5,271 bases of DNA. Origin: Gammaproteobacteria bacterium (lineage in GTDB: Bacteria > Pseudomonadota > Gammaproteobacteria > Xanthomonadales > Xanthomonadaceae). Positions 1-5,271 of this stretch are shown one piece after another. The stretch covers positions 1 through 5,271 of the forward strand of contig JAHEBG010000104.1 of assembly GCA_024642445.1 (NCBI GenBank), given 5' to 3'. The notes beneath the pieces were generated by a model, which saw nothing but the letters and a program-made list of their open reading frames with translations, made no database searches and was not told where the DNA came from. The position numbers were made by a program, and so were the translations under genes. Every line of letters starts with the position of its first letter. Within the stretch, counting starts at the first letter, position 1.

Positions 1-794
1 CGGTAACGGTGCCGCAATTGCAGGCAATGAAAGTTCGCGGCGAGCGTATCGCCAGCTTGACCGCATACGATGCCAGCATGGCGCGCGCTATGGATGCCGT
101 GGGTATAGATGCGGTGTTGGTTGGTGATTCATTGGGAATGGTAGTGCAGGGCGCAGAAAATACAGTTTCTGTTTCCCTCGACGATATGATCTACCACAGC
201 CAGTGTGTGGCCAAGGGTTTGCAATCGGCCTTATTGATAGCCGACATGCCGTTTCAGACCTATGCTACGCCTGAGCGTGCATTGGATGCCGCCGCTGCGC
301 TTTTGGGCGAGGGAATGGCCAGCATGGTGAAAATGGAGGGTGCAGGATTTGTGCTCGAGGCCATAAATTTCCTGAGCACTCGCGATATCCCAGTGTGTGC
401 GCATTTGGGGCTCACCCCGCAATCGGTGCTGAAAATGGGTGGTTTCAAAGTGCAGGGGCGTGATACAGAAGCCGCAAAAGCATTGCTCGCTCAAGCCATT
501 GCGGTTGAGCAGGCCGGAGCCCAGCTTTTGGTTCTTGAATGCATGCCTTCATCGTTGGCGGCAGAAATCACTGCAGCACTCAAGATTCCCACAATCGGCA
601 TTGGCGCCGGCCCTGACTGTGATGGTCAGATACTGGTGTCCTACGATGCCTTGGGCATCAATTCCGGGCACCGCCGTCCGCGTTTCGTAAAAGACTTCCT
701 CAAAAACAACGATTCCATCGAGGCTGCGTTCCGTCAGTATATACAAGAGGTCAAGAATGGTTCTTTTCCTCAGCCGGAACACGGGTACGCTTGA
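1..794 (+). CDS. panB: 3-methyl-2-oxobutanoate hydroxymethyltransferase (ketopantoate hydroxymethyltransferase), 5' end cut by window
   Basis: PanB transfers a hydroxymethyl group from 5,10-methylene-tetrahydrofolate to 2-oxoisovalerate to make ketopantoate, the first committed step to pantothenate, in the cytoplasm. The reading frame is open to the left edge. A GTG at 9 could be read as a start, but in-frame Thr-Val codons lie before it, and TVPQLQAMK aligns with the N-terminal helix of known PanB proteins (E. coli has TISLLQKYK). The true start is therefore probably a few codons outside the window. Counting from the GTG, the metal and substrate motifs are intact: VGDSLGM with Asp40, IADMPF with Asp79, MVKMEG with Lys108 and Glu110, CAHLGLTPQS around His132, and LVLECMP with Glu177. 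The C-terminal SGHRRPRFVKDFL and final HGYA resemble xanthomonad PanB. About 261 visible residues fit a family length near 264-272. panC follows with a one-base overlap. Confidence 0.96.
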   Translation, partial: VTVPQLQAMKVRGERIASLTAYDASMARAMDAVGIDAVLVGDSLGMVVQGAENTVSVSLDDMIYHSQCVAKGLQSALLIADMPFQTYATPERALDAAAALLGEGMASMVKMEGAGFVLEAINFLSTRDIPVCAHLGLTPQSVLKMGGFKVQGRDTEAAKALLAQAIAVEQAGAQLLVLECMPSSLAAEITAALKIPTIGIGAGPDCDGQILVSYDALGINSGHRRPRFVKDFLKNNDSIEAAFRQYIQEVKNGSFPQPEHGYA

Positions 795-1645
795 TGTTGC
801 AGATTCATGAAATAACGGCATTGCGGGCACAGGTTGCCGACTGGAAACACCAAGGCTTGCGTGTGGGTTTCGTACCCACCATGGGCAATCTTCATGACGG
901 CCACTTCGCCTTGTTGGAGCTTGCCAAAAGCCGTTGCGAACGCGTGGTTTCCAGCATTTTCGTCAATCCAACTCAGTTCGGTCCTAATGAAGACTATGCA
1001 CGCTATCCGCGTACCGAACAGCGGGATATTGATGGGTTAGCACGTAATGGTTGCGATGTGGCATTTCTGCCCAGTGCTGATGTCATGTATCCGTTCGGTA
1101 TCAAGAATTATGTGCAGATGCATGTGCCGGGCATTACCGATATTCTATGCGGCGCGCATCGGCCCGGCCATTTCAACGGGGTGGCAACGGTGGTGGCGCG
1201 CTTGTTCAATATGGTGCAACCCGATGCTGCCGTTTTCGGCCGGAAGGATTACCAGCAACTGCAGGTCATTCGCTACATGACCCGTGAAATGAGCTTTCCT
1301 GTGGAAATCATAGCAGCACCCACGCTGCGTGAAGCATCAGGGCTGGCCATGAGTTCACGCAATCAATATTTATCCGATGACGAGCGCATAACCGCGCTGG
1401 AGGTCTTCCGCACCCTGCAGTTCATGCGCGATGCCTGTATTGCGGGCATTTCTTCCGATCATATCGAGCAACAGGCTTTCGAGCGCCTGGAAGCCAAGGG
1501 ATTCGAAGTGGATTATGCTGAAATCCGCGCCGAGGATCTGGGCCGGCTTGCACGTGCACGGGGCAATGCACGGGTGGCTTTGATCGCGGCAAAACTGGGT
1601 CGAACCCGCCTCATCGACAATCTCGAATTCGAAATAATTTCTTAA
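794..1645 (+). CDS. panC: Pantothenate synthetase (pantoate--beta-alanine ligase)
   Basis: PanC joins pantoate to beta-alanine through a pantoyl-adenylate intermediate, using ATP, to give pantothenate; it is cytoplasmic. The product is 283 residues, a normal length. The nucleotidyltransferase signatures are visible: PTMGNLHDGH at residues 28-37 (the HIGH-type motif), FVNPTQF at 56-62, RPGHF at 123-127, FGRKDYQQL at 148-156 with the ATP/pantoate-contacting Lys151, Asp152 and Gln155, and SSRN at 187-190 (the KMSKS-type loop). The ATG at 794 is chosen over a TTG one codon earlier because MLQIHEITALR matches the usual PanC start. The ATG shares its A with the panB TGA stop (TGATG), and the upstream ribosome-binding site is poor, so translational coupling to panB is likely. 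panC supplies the step after PanB plus a ketopantoate reductase; the reductase gene (panE or ilvC) is not in the window. Confidence 0.97.
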   Translation: MLQIHEITALRAQVADWKHQGLRVGFVPTMGNLHDGHFALLELAKSRCERVVSSIFVNPTQFGPNEDYARYPRTEQRDIDGLARNGCDVAFLPSADVMYPFGIKNYVQMHVPGITDILCGAHRPGHFNGVATVVARLFNMVQPDAAVFGRKDYQQLQVIRYMTREMSFPVEIIAAPTLREASGLAMSSRNQYLSDDERITALEVFRTLQFMRDACIAGISSDHIEQQAFERLEAKGFEVDYAEIRAEDLGRLARARGNARVALIAAKLGRTRLIDNLEFEIIS

Positions 1646-1647
1646 GG
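1644..1647 (+). promoter_or_regulatory. Ribosome-binding site of pgi
   Basis: AAGG, seven bases before the ATG at 1655 and overlapping the panC stop codon (TAAGG). It supports the chosen pgi start. It also suggests that ribosomes finishing panC can reinitiate on pgi, consistent with one panB-panC-pgi message. Confidence 0.6.
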
Positions 1648-1654
1648 TACAGGT

Positions 1655-3175
1655 ATGTGGACTCCGCAAGATTGGCAGGTCTTATCCGAACATGCGGCGC
1701 GTTGCCGTACTCAGGCCATTTCGCAAATCATCGATGCAGAGCCGGACAGAGCGCAACGGTTTTCCCGTTCGCTTGGCCCGTTGTATTTCAATTTCGCACG
1801 CCAACATATCGATGCAGATGCCATGGCCGATCTGCAACAACGCCTGCTGGCATCGGGAATTGAAGCGCAGATCAAAGCGCTGTTCGATGGCGAGCGCATC
1901 AATGGCAGTGAAGACCGTTCGGTAATGCACACGGCATTGCGCAGTGATTTCGGGACATCGGATTTGGCGCGTGCCGCCCATCGCTCGGCACAGGGCGCCT
2001 TGGCACAGATGGAATCCCTCATAAGCCATTTCCGTGCCCAAGGTATAACCGATATCGTCAGTGTCGGCATCGGCGGATCCGATCTTGGACCACGTCTGGT
2101 CATGGACGCACTTGCCGGAGATACGCCATCGCCGTTCACGGTGCACTTTCTGAGTTCCGCCGACGGCATGTATCTTGACCGCACCATAGCAAGCCTGGAT
2201 CCTGCACGCACGGCCGTGCTGTTGGTCAGCAAAAGCTTTAATACGCAGGAAACCCTGATCAACGGCGCCGTATTGAAACAATGGTTACCGGACAGCAGTC
2301 GTCTGTATGCCATTACTGCCAATTCTCAGCGTGCCGTGGATTTCGGTATTTCTGCGGACAATATCCTACCAATCTGGGATTGGGTAGGCGGGCGTTTTTC
2401 GGTTTGGTCTGCGGTTTCGTTCGCTACCGTGTTGGCTATTGGAATGCCGAGCTTCCGTGAATTCCTGCAAGGCGCCGCCGAGATGGATGCGCATTTTATG
2501 CAGGCGCCCGTCGACGACAATGTGGTGATGTGGCAGGCGCTACTGTCAGTCTGGAACCGAAATGGCATGCACTATCCAACCCAGGCTATTATTCCCTACG
2601 ACGAGCGTCTGGCGATGCTGCCCGACCATCTGCAACAGGTGTTGATGGAAAGCTTGGGCAAGTCGGTCACCGAATCGGGTGAGCCTTGCCTGCAAGCCAC
2701 TAGCCCGGTATTGATGGGCGCAAGCGGCAACCCCAGCCAGCACAGTTTTTTCCAGTATCTGCAACAGGGCATCGGCACGGTACCGATAGACTTCATCGGT
2801 GTTGTTGCATCCGGCCATTGTCAGCCGCAGAACCATCACTTTATTCTGGCCAATCTGCTGGCACAGGCCCAATCGTTGGCAAACGGGCAGGGCAGTGCCG
2901 ATCCGCACAAGCGTTACCCGGGTAACCGCCCTTCAACGGTCATATTGCTAGAAAAACTGACGCCGTATGCGCTGGGAATGCTGATGGCGCTCTACGAGCA
3001 CAGTGTTTTCGTACAATCGAAAATCTGGGGCATCAATGCCTTCGACCAATGGGGCGTTGAACTGGGCAAGCAGATTGCAACCACGCTGATGCCTTATGTA
3101 GAAGGCAATGCCCTTGATGCCGAGCGTTTGGACCCAGTAACACAGGCGCTTCTGCAACAAATGCTCAATCGCTGA
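1655..3175 (+). CDS. pgi: Glucose-6-phosphate isomerase, short form
   Basis: Pgi interconverts glucose-6-phosphate and fructose-6-phosphate in glycolysis and gluconeogenesis, in the cytoplasm. The protein is 506 residues, versus 549 in E. coli. The missing length is mainly after the VMHTALR segment and in the region before GNRP, as in the short xanthomonad Pgi, so it is not a truncation. Two SIS-type sugar-binding halves are seen: GIGGSDLG at 138-145 and the phosphate-binding SKSFNTQET at 192-200. Signature 1 lies at 242-255 (DWVGGRFSVWSAVS, with Arg247) and signature 2 at 455-472 (including FDQWGVELGK). The expected catalytic residues Glu332 (in MESLGK), His363 (in SQHSFFQ) and Lys472 are present. 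Oddities: signature 1 ends in Ser255 where Gly is usual; the loop before His363 reads GNPSQH where GTNGQH is common; and Gln370 replaces the His of the common LHQG. It starts 9 bases after panC, and its 3' end overlaps convergent queG. Confidence 0.97.
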   Translation: MWTPQDWQVLSEHAARCRTQAISQIIDAEPDRAQRFSRSLGPLYFNFARQHIDADAMADLQQRLLASGIEAQIKALFDGERINGSEDRSVMHTALRSDFGTSDLARAAHRSAQGALAQMESLISHFRAQGITDIVSVGIGGSDLGPRLVMDALAGDTPSPFTVHFLSSADGMYLDRTIASLDPARTAVLLVSKSFNTQETLINGAVLKQWLPDSSRLYAITANSQRAVDFGISADNILPIWDWVGGRFSVWSAVSFATVLAIGMPSFREFLQGAAEMDAHFMQAPVDDNVVMWQALLSVWNRNGMHYPTQAIIPYDERLAMLPDHLQQVLMESLGKSVTESGEPCLQATSPVLMGASGNPSQHSFFQYLQQGIGTVPIDFIGVVASGHCQPQNHHFILANLLAQAQSLANGQGSADPHKRYPGNRPSTVILLEKLTPYALGMLMALYEHSVFVQSKIWGINAFDQWGVELGKQIATTLMPYVEGNALDAERLDPVTQALLQQMLNR

Positions 3176-4223
3176 TACGCGCCTGCAGTTTGTGTAATGC
3201 CCATTGCACGTGCTCCCTTACCATGGGGCTTTCGTGTTCGGCGCGGTTGTGGAGCGCGGCAAGGGTTTCCGTATCGGGTTCGGCATTGCCCAAAGCAATG
3301 GCCACATTGCGCAGCCAGTTCAAATATCCGGTGCGACGGATGGCCGAGCCTTCGGTGTAGTGCAGGAATTCGGCTTCACTCCATGCGAAAGCTTCAATCA
3401 AACCCAAAGCGTCAAGGCGGTGACGAACCATGAAATCGGGCTCGACATGGCGTTTGGCGAATTTATTCCAGGGACAGATCAGCTGGCAATCGTCGCAACC
3501 AAAAATTCGGTTGCCGATGGCGCTGCGGAATTCTTCAGGAATGCTGCCCTGGTGTTCAATGGTGAGATAACTGATGCAACGGCGTGCATCCAGTCGGTTC
3601 GGTGCGATGATTGCTTGTGTCGGGCATATGTCGATGCAGCGTGTGCAGGTGCCGCAATGGCCCTGAGTGCTGATGGCGGTTCCTGTCAATGGCAAATCGG
3701 TATAGATTTCGCCAAGAAAAAACCAGGAGCCGTTGTCTTTGTCGATTAAACACGTGTGTTTGCCAATCCAGCCCAAGCCGGCATTTCTGGCCAGCGCCCG
3801 TTCCAGTGAAGGCGCCGAATCGACCAGTACCCGATAGGAAAAGGCACCGATTTCCGACTCGATGTACTGCGCCAGTTTTTTCAGGCGTTGGCGCAGGGTT
3901 TTGTGGTAATCACGGCCCAGCGCGTAACGGGCGATGTACGCTTGGCGTGGATTATTCAGGGTTTCCCAGGCTTGCGTGTCATCGTTGCCGTAATCCATGC
4001 GTACCGAAATCACCGATACTGTGCCTGGCTGCAGCAGCGACGGGATGGCACGCATATCGCCATGGCGCGCCATATAGTCCATTTGCCCGTGCTGGCCTTT
4101 AGCCAGCCAATCCTGCAAATGGGCGTTGTCAGCGCTCAGTTCGGCCTCGGCAATACCGAATCCGGTAAAGCCCAGCTCCCGGCTTTTTTTCTCTATTTTT
4201 TCCTGCAGGGCCTGCACATCCAT
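3165..4223 (-). CDS. queG: Epoxyqueuosine reductase
   Basis: QueG is a cytoplasmic cobalamin- and iron-sulfur-dependent enzyme that reduces epoxyqueuosine to queuosine at the wobble position of GUN-anticodon tRNAs, the last step of queuosine synthesis. The product is 352 residues, slightly short of the 379 of E. coli, with the difference at the two ends. The N-terminal cobalamin-binding part includes ISVRMDYG (about 72-79) and RYALGRDYHK (99-108). Asp135 in VDSAPSLERA matches the proposed catalytic acid, and GWIGKHTCLI (151-160) follows. Two ferredoxin-like cysteine sets are complete: Cys190, 193, 196 and 200 (CGTCTRCIDICPT), and Cys216, 243, 246 and 250 (ending CDDCQLICPWN). The C-terminal helices after about residue 290 look like the HEAT-like tRNA-binding region. 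The ATG at 4223 aligns with other QueG starts, but no Shine-Dalgarno sequence precedes it. The gene is divergent from tsaE and overlaps the end of pgi by 11 bases. Confidence 0.96.
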   Translation of the reverse strand: MDVQALQEKIEKKSRELGFTGFGIAEAELSADNAHLQDWLAKGQHGQMDYMARHGDMRAIPSLLQPGTVSVISVRMDYGNDDTQAWETLNNPRQAYIARYALGRDYHKTLRQRLKKLAQYIESEIGAFSYRVLVDSAPSLERALARNAGLGWIGKHTCLIDKDNGSWFFLGEIYTDLPLTGTAISTQGHCGTCTRCIDICPTQAIIAPNRLDARRCISYLTIEHQGSIPEEFRSAIGNRIFGCDDCQLICPWNKFAKRHVEPDFMVRHRLDALGLIEAFAWSEAEFLHYTEGSAIRRTGYLNWLRNVAIALGNAEPDTETLAALHNRAEHESPMVREHVQWALHKLQARISD

Positions 4224-4229
4224 GCGCAG

Positions 4230-4237
4230 AGTATAAA
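4230..4237. promoter_or_regulatory. Possible overlapping divergent -10 boxes for queG and tsaE
   Basis: The 14-base gap between the queG and tsaE starts contains AGTATAAA. Read leftward it gives TATACT (4235-4230, five of six matches to TATAAT). Read rightward it gives TATAAA (4232-4237, five of six). With normal -10 spacing, transcription would begin near 4223 leftward, at the A of the queG ATG, and near 4244 rightward, just before the second tsaE ATG at 4247. Good -35 boxes are not visible at 16-18 bases on either side, and a short AT-rich match could be chance. The real promoters may instead lie inside the opposing coding regions. Confidence 0.3.
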
Positions 4238-4726
4238 ATGCTTTGCATGTCAGATACGAATTCCCTAAATAAGCACGTGCATTCGGACACGCCGGAGCAC
4301 ACCGAAAATATGGCTATTGCACTGGCTTCGGAATGCCCCGATGCCGCTGTGTTGTATCTGTATGGCGCACTGGGTGCCGGGAAATCCACGTTTGCGCGCG
4401 CATTTCTAAGGGCATTGGGCGTACAAGGTGCGATTAAGAGCCCAACGTACACCTTGTTGGAAGCGTATGTGTTAGCGAACGGTCAGGATGCCGTGCACAT
4501 GGATTGTTACCGTATGGCGCAGCCCGACGAGATCGACTATCTCGCTTTGGACGCCTTTGACGGCACAATGAAGGTTCTACTGGTGGAATGGCCGGAAAAG
4601 GCTGCGGGCCGATTGCCCCCGCCTGATATCGAAATTCAACTGGAAATGGCTGGGGATGGCAGGCGTATAGGAATGCGCGCAGTCACGGAAAAAGGCCGGA
4701 ACTGGTTGAATTCGGGCAGTTTTTAG
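4238..4726 (+). CDS. tsaE: tRNA t6A biosynthesis ATPase TsaE (YjeE family)
   Basis: TsaE is the small ATPase that works with TsaB and TsaD to form N6-threonylcarbamoyladenosine at position 37 of ANN-decoding tRNAs, in the cytoplasm. Visible motifs: Walker A GALGAGKST at residues 43-51, SPTYTLLE at 68-75 (switch-like segment typical of the family), HMDCYR at 87-92, and VEWPE at 116-120. The length of 162 residues is close to the E. coli 153. Two starts are possible. ATG 4238 has a weak AGAG six bases upstream. ATG 4247 would give MSDTNSL and has no ribosome-binding site. The extra residues fall in an unconserved N-terminal tail, so homology does not decide. The gene is divergent from queG with almost no gap, and is followed after 79 bases by a cell-wall amidase, the common tsaE-ami arrangement of proteobacteria. 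Confidence 0.95.
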   Translation: MLCMSDTNSLNKHVHSDTPEHTENMAIALASECPDAAVLYLYGALGAGKSTFARAFLRALGVQGAIKSPTYTLLEAYVLANGQDAVHMDCYRMAQPDEIDYLALDAFDGTMKVLLVEWPEKAAGRLPPPDIEIQLEMAGDGRRIGMRAVTEKGRNWLNSGSF

Positions 4727-4742
4727 CTCACCTACAGCACTT

Positions 4743-4761
4743 CTCTCATGCATTTTGAGAG
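4743..4761. other. Small hairpin after tsaE, no T-tract
   Basis: CTCTCA (4743-4748) and TGAGAG (4756-4761) are perfect 6-base inverted repeats with a 7-base loop, starting 16 bases after the tsaE stop. No run of T follows on either strand, so this is not a convincing intrinsic terminator. It could weakly attenuate or protect the tsaE 3' end, or be chance. Confidence 0.35.
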
Positions 4762-4766
4762 TAATA

Positions 4767-4772
4767 TAGAAT
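4767..4772 (+). promoter_or_regulatory. Weak -10 candidate for the amidase gene
   Basis: TAGAAT matches TATAAT at five of six positions and lies 33 bases before the amidase ATG, in the AT-rich part of the tsaE-amidase gap. The hexamer 18 bases upstream (CTCTCA, 4743-4748) matches TTGACA at only three of six positions. A TTGAGA at 4755-4760 is a better -35 match but has no -10 at a proper distance. The amidase may equally be transcribed from upstream of tsaE. Confidence 0.22.
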
Positions 4773-4786
4773 AAACACTTGATTTA

Positions 4787-4807
4787 ATTGAAAAGCGGTG
4801 GTTCAAT
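4787..4807 (+). promoter_or_regulatory. Inverted repeat covering the amidase ribosome-binding site and start
   Basis: ATTGAA (4787-4792) pairs perfectly with TTCAAT (4802-4807). The right arm includes the first two bases of the ATG at 4806, and the 9-base loop holds the purine-rich GGTGG (4797-4801), the only Shine-Dalgarno-like run. A folded message would partly hide the start codon. The stem is AU-rich and short, so the effect may be small or none. Confidence 0.25.
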
Positions 4808-5271
4808 GAAGCCATATGCACCCCGAAAACTGATGCCTATGAATACCATCGCCCGAAAAATTACTGGAATTGCCCTGTTATCCCTTGCCTGTGGCCTAGT
4901 GGCCGGTTCGGCACTGGCGGTCAATACGGTCTCCAATATGGTGCTTCTGCAAGACGGAAATGCCACCAAGGCTTTGATTGATATAGCAGAAAAACCCAGC
5001 TTCAAAAGTTTTGTGCTGGCCGGCCCTAACCGTGCAGTTCTGGATATCGATGCCGTTCAGCCGCTTGCCATGTCGGCACTGCCAGCGCCGAACGGTTTGG
5101 TTTTGTCGGTACGCCAAGGAAAAACCGCTACAGGTATCCGTTTAGTTTTCGATTTGGCACAGCCGGCAAATGTGGAGAGTCGAGTACTGTCCGATGGCGG
5201 AAAATCTAGGCTAGAACTGTCTTTAGCGCCCATTGCGCGTGATCCCGCAGCCATTTTGAGTCAAGCACCAA
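4806..5271 (+). CDS. amiC: N-acetylmuramoyl-L-alanine amidase, AmiC/AmiB type (N-terminal AMIN part; 3' end cut by window)
   Basis: Likely a periplasmic zinc amidase (Amidase_3 family) that cuts the peptide stem from N-acetylmuramic acid in peptidoglycan to separate daughter cells. Only the first 155 residues are present. They begin with a signal peptide: basic residues Arg7, Lys8, Arg17 and Lys18, a hydrophobic core of about 19-37 (GIALLSLACGLVAG), and a probable cleavage after SALA (Ala38). The next roughly 90 residues look like an AMIN domain, which targets these enzymes to septal peptidoglycan: FVLAGPNRAVLDID at 69-82 matches the usual F-x-L-x-x-P-x-R-hydrophobic-D pattern, and IRLVFDLAQP comes later. 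The catalytic domain is beyond the edge, so the amidase call rests on AMIN, the signal peptide and position after tsaE. No twin arginine is seen (Arg17-Lys18), so Sec export is more likely than the Tat route of E. coli AmiC. ATG 4806 is preferred over 4833 and 4839, which lack ribosome-binding sites. The amiC/amiB choice is uncertain. Confidence 0.85.
   Translation, partial: MKPYAPRKLMPMNTIARKITGIALLSLACGLVAGSALAVNTVSNMVLLQDGNATKALIDIAEKPSFKSFVLAGPNRAVLDIDAVQPLAMSALPAPNGLVLSVRQGKTATGIRLVFDLAQPANVESRVLSDGGKSRLELSLAPIARDPAAILSQAP

Noticed and set aside
9..11. GTG as the true panB start
   Set aside because: In-frame codons upstream (Thr, Val) extend the alignment with PanB N-termini, so the gene most likely starts left of the window.
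1682..2322. Two overlapping minus-strand open frames of about 200 codons opposite pgi
   Set aside because: Both lie wholly within pgi, which carries its family signatures here. The antisense products are rich in Cys and Arg with no recognisable pattern.
3206..3213. GCACGTGC palindrome just beyond the pgi stop as a terminator or operator
   Set aside because: It has no loop and no T-tract, and it encodes part of the conserved C-terminal region of queG; chance is enough.
3204..3749. A 181-codon plus-strand open frame opposite queG
   Set aside because: queG on the minus strand has complete, correctly spaced iron-sulfur and catalytic motifs over the same bases. The antisense frame shows no recognisable domain, so it is a shadow.
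4184..4201. Runs of 7 and 6 T (A-runs in the queG message, codons about 8-14) as a programmed slippage site
   Set aside because: They encode a Lys/Glu-rich helix typical of the QueG N-terminus, and the frame is intact. No second frame of interest follows.
4881..4895. Lipobox in the amidase signal peptide (SLAC, Cys29)
   Set aside because: The -3 position is Ser, not Leu-like, and the hydrophobic core continues beyond the Cys to a good SALA cleavage site, so an ordinary signal peptidase I site fits better.

Overview
This window is ordinary chromosomal housekeeping DNA from a proteobacterium. Several proteins look most like those of the gammaproteobacterial order Xanthomonadales (Lysobacterales), judged from remembered family sequences and not from a search. 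PanB shares the C-terminal stretch with SGHRRP and a tail ending in HxYA. PanC ends in the TRLIDNLEF block. The glucose-6-phosphate isomerase is the short form of about 505 residues found in xanthomonads, not the roughly 550-residue enterobacterial form. Base composition looks moderate (mid-50s percent GC by eye), lower than most free-living xanthomonads, so I do not name a genus.

Layout. Positions 1-3175 hold three tightly packed plus-strand genes: panB (5' end cut by the window edge), panC (1-base overlap with panB) and pgi (9 bases after panC). They look like one transcription unit. PanB and PanC supply ketopantoate and pantothenate for coenzyme A; Pgi interconverts glucose-6-phosphate and fructose-6-phosphate. 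No panD lies between panC and pgi. On the minus strand, queG (4223-3165) encodes epoxyqueuosine reductase and runs tail-to-tail into pgi, overlapping it by 11 bases. From a very short divergent gap of 14 bases, tsaE reads rightward (4238-4726). After 79 bases with two small hairpins comes the start of an AmiC-type cell-wall amidase (4806 to beyond the right edge).

How the genes fit together. queG and tsaE both act in tRNA modification (queuosine at position 34 and t6A at position 37). The tsaE-amidase pair matches the widespread tsaE-ami-mutL neighbourhood of proteobacteria, so mutL would be expected beyond the right edge.

I found no mobile element, CRISPR array, RNA gene or undescribed system. 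The points most worth a second look are the compact queG/tsaE divergent region with overlapping -10-like boxes, the missing panD, the pgi/queG overlap, and substitutions near the Pgi active site.
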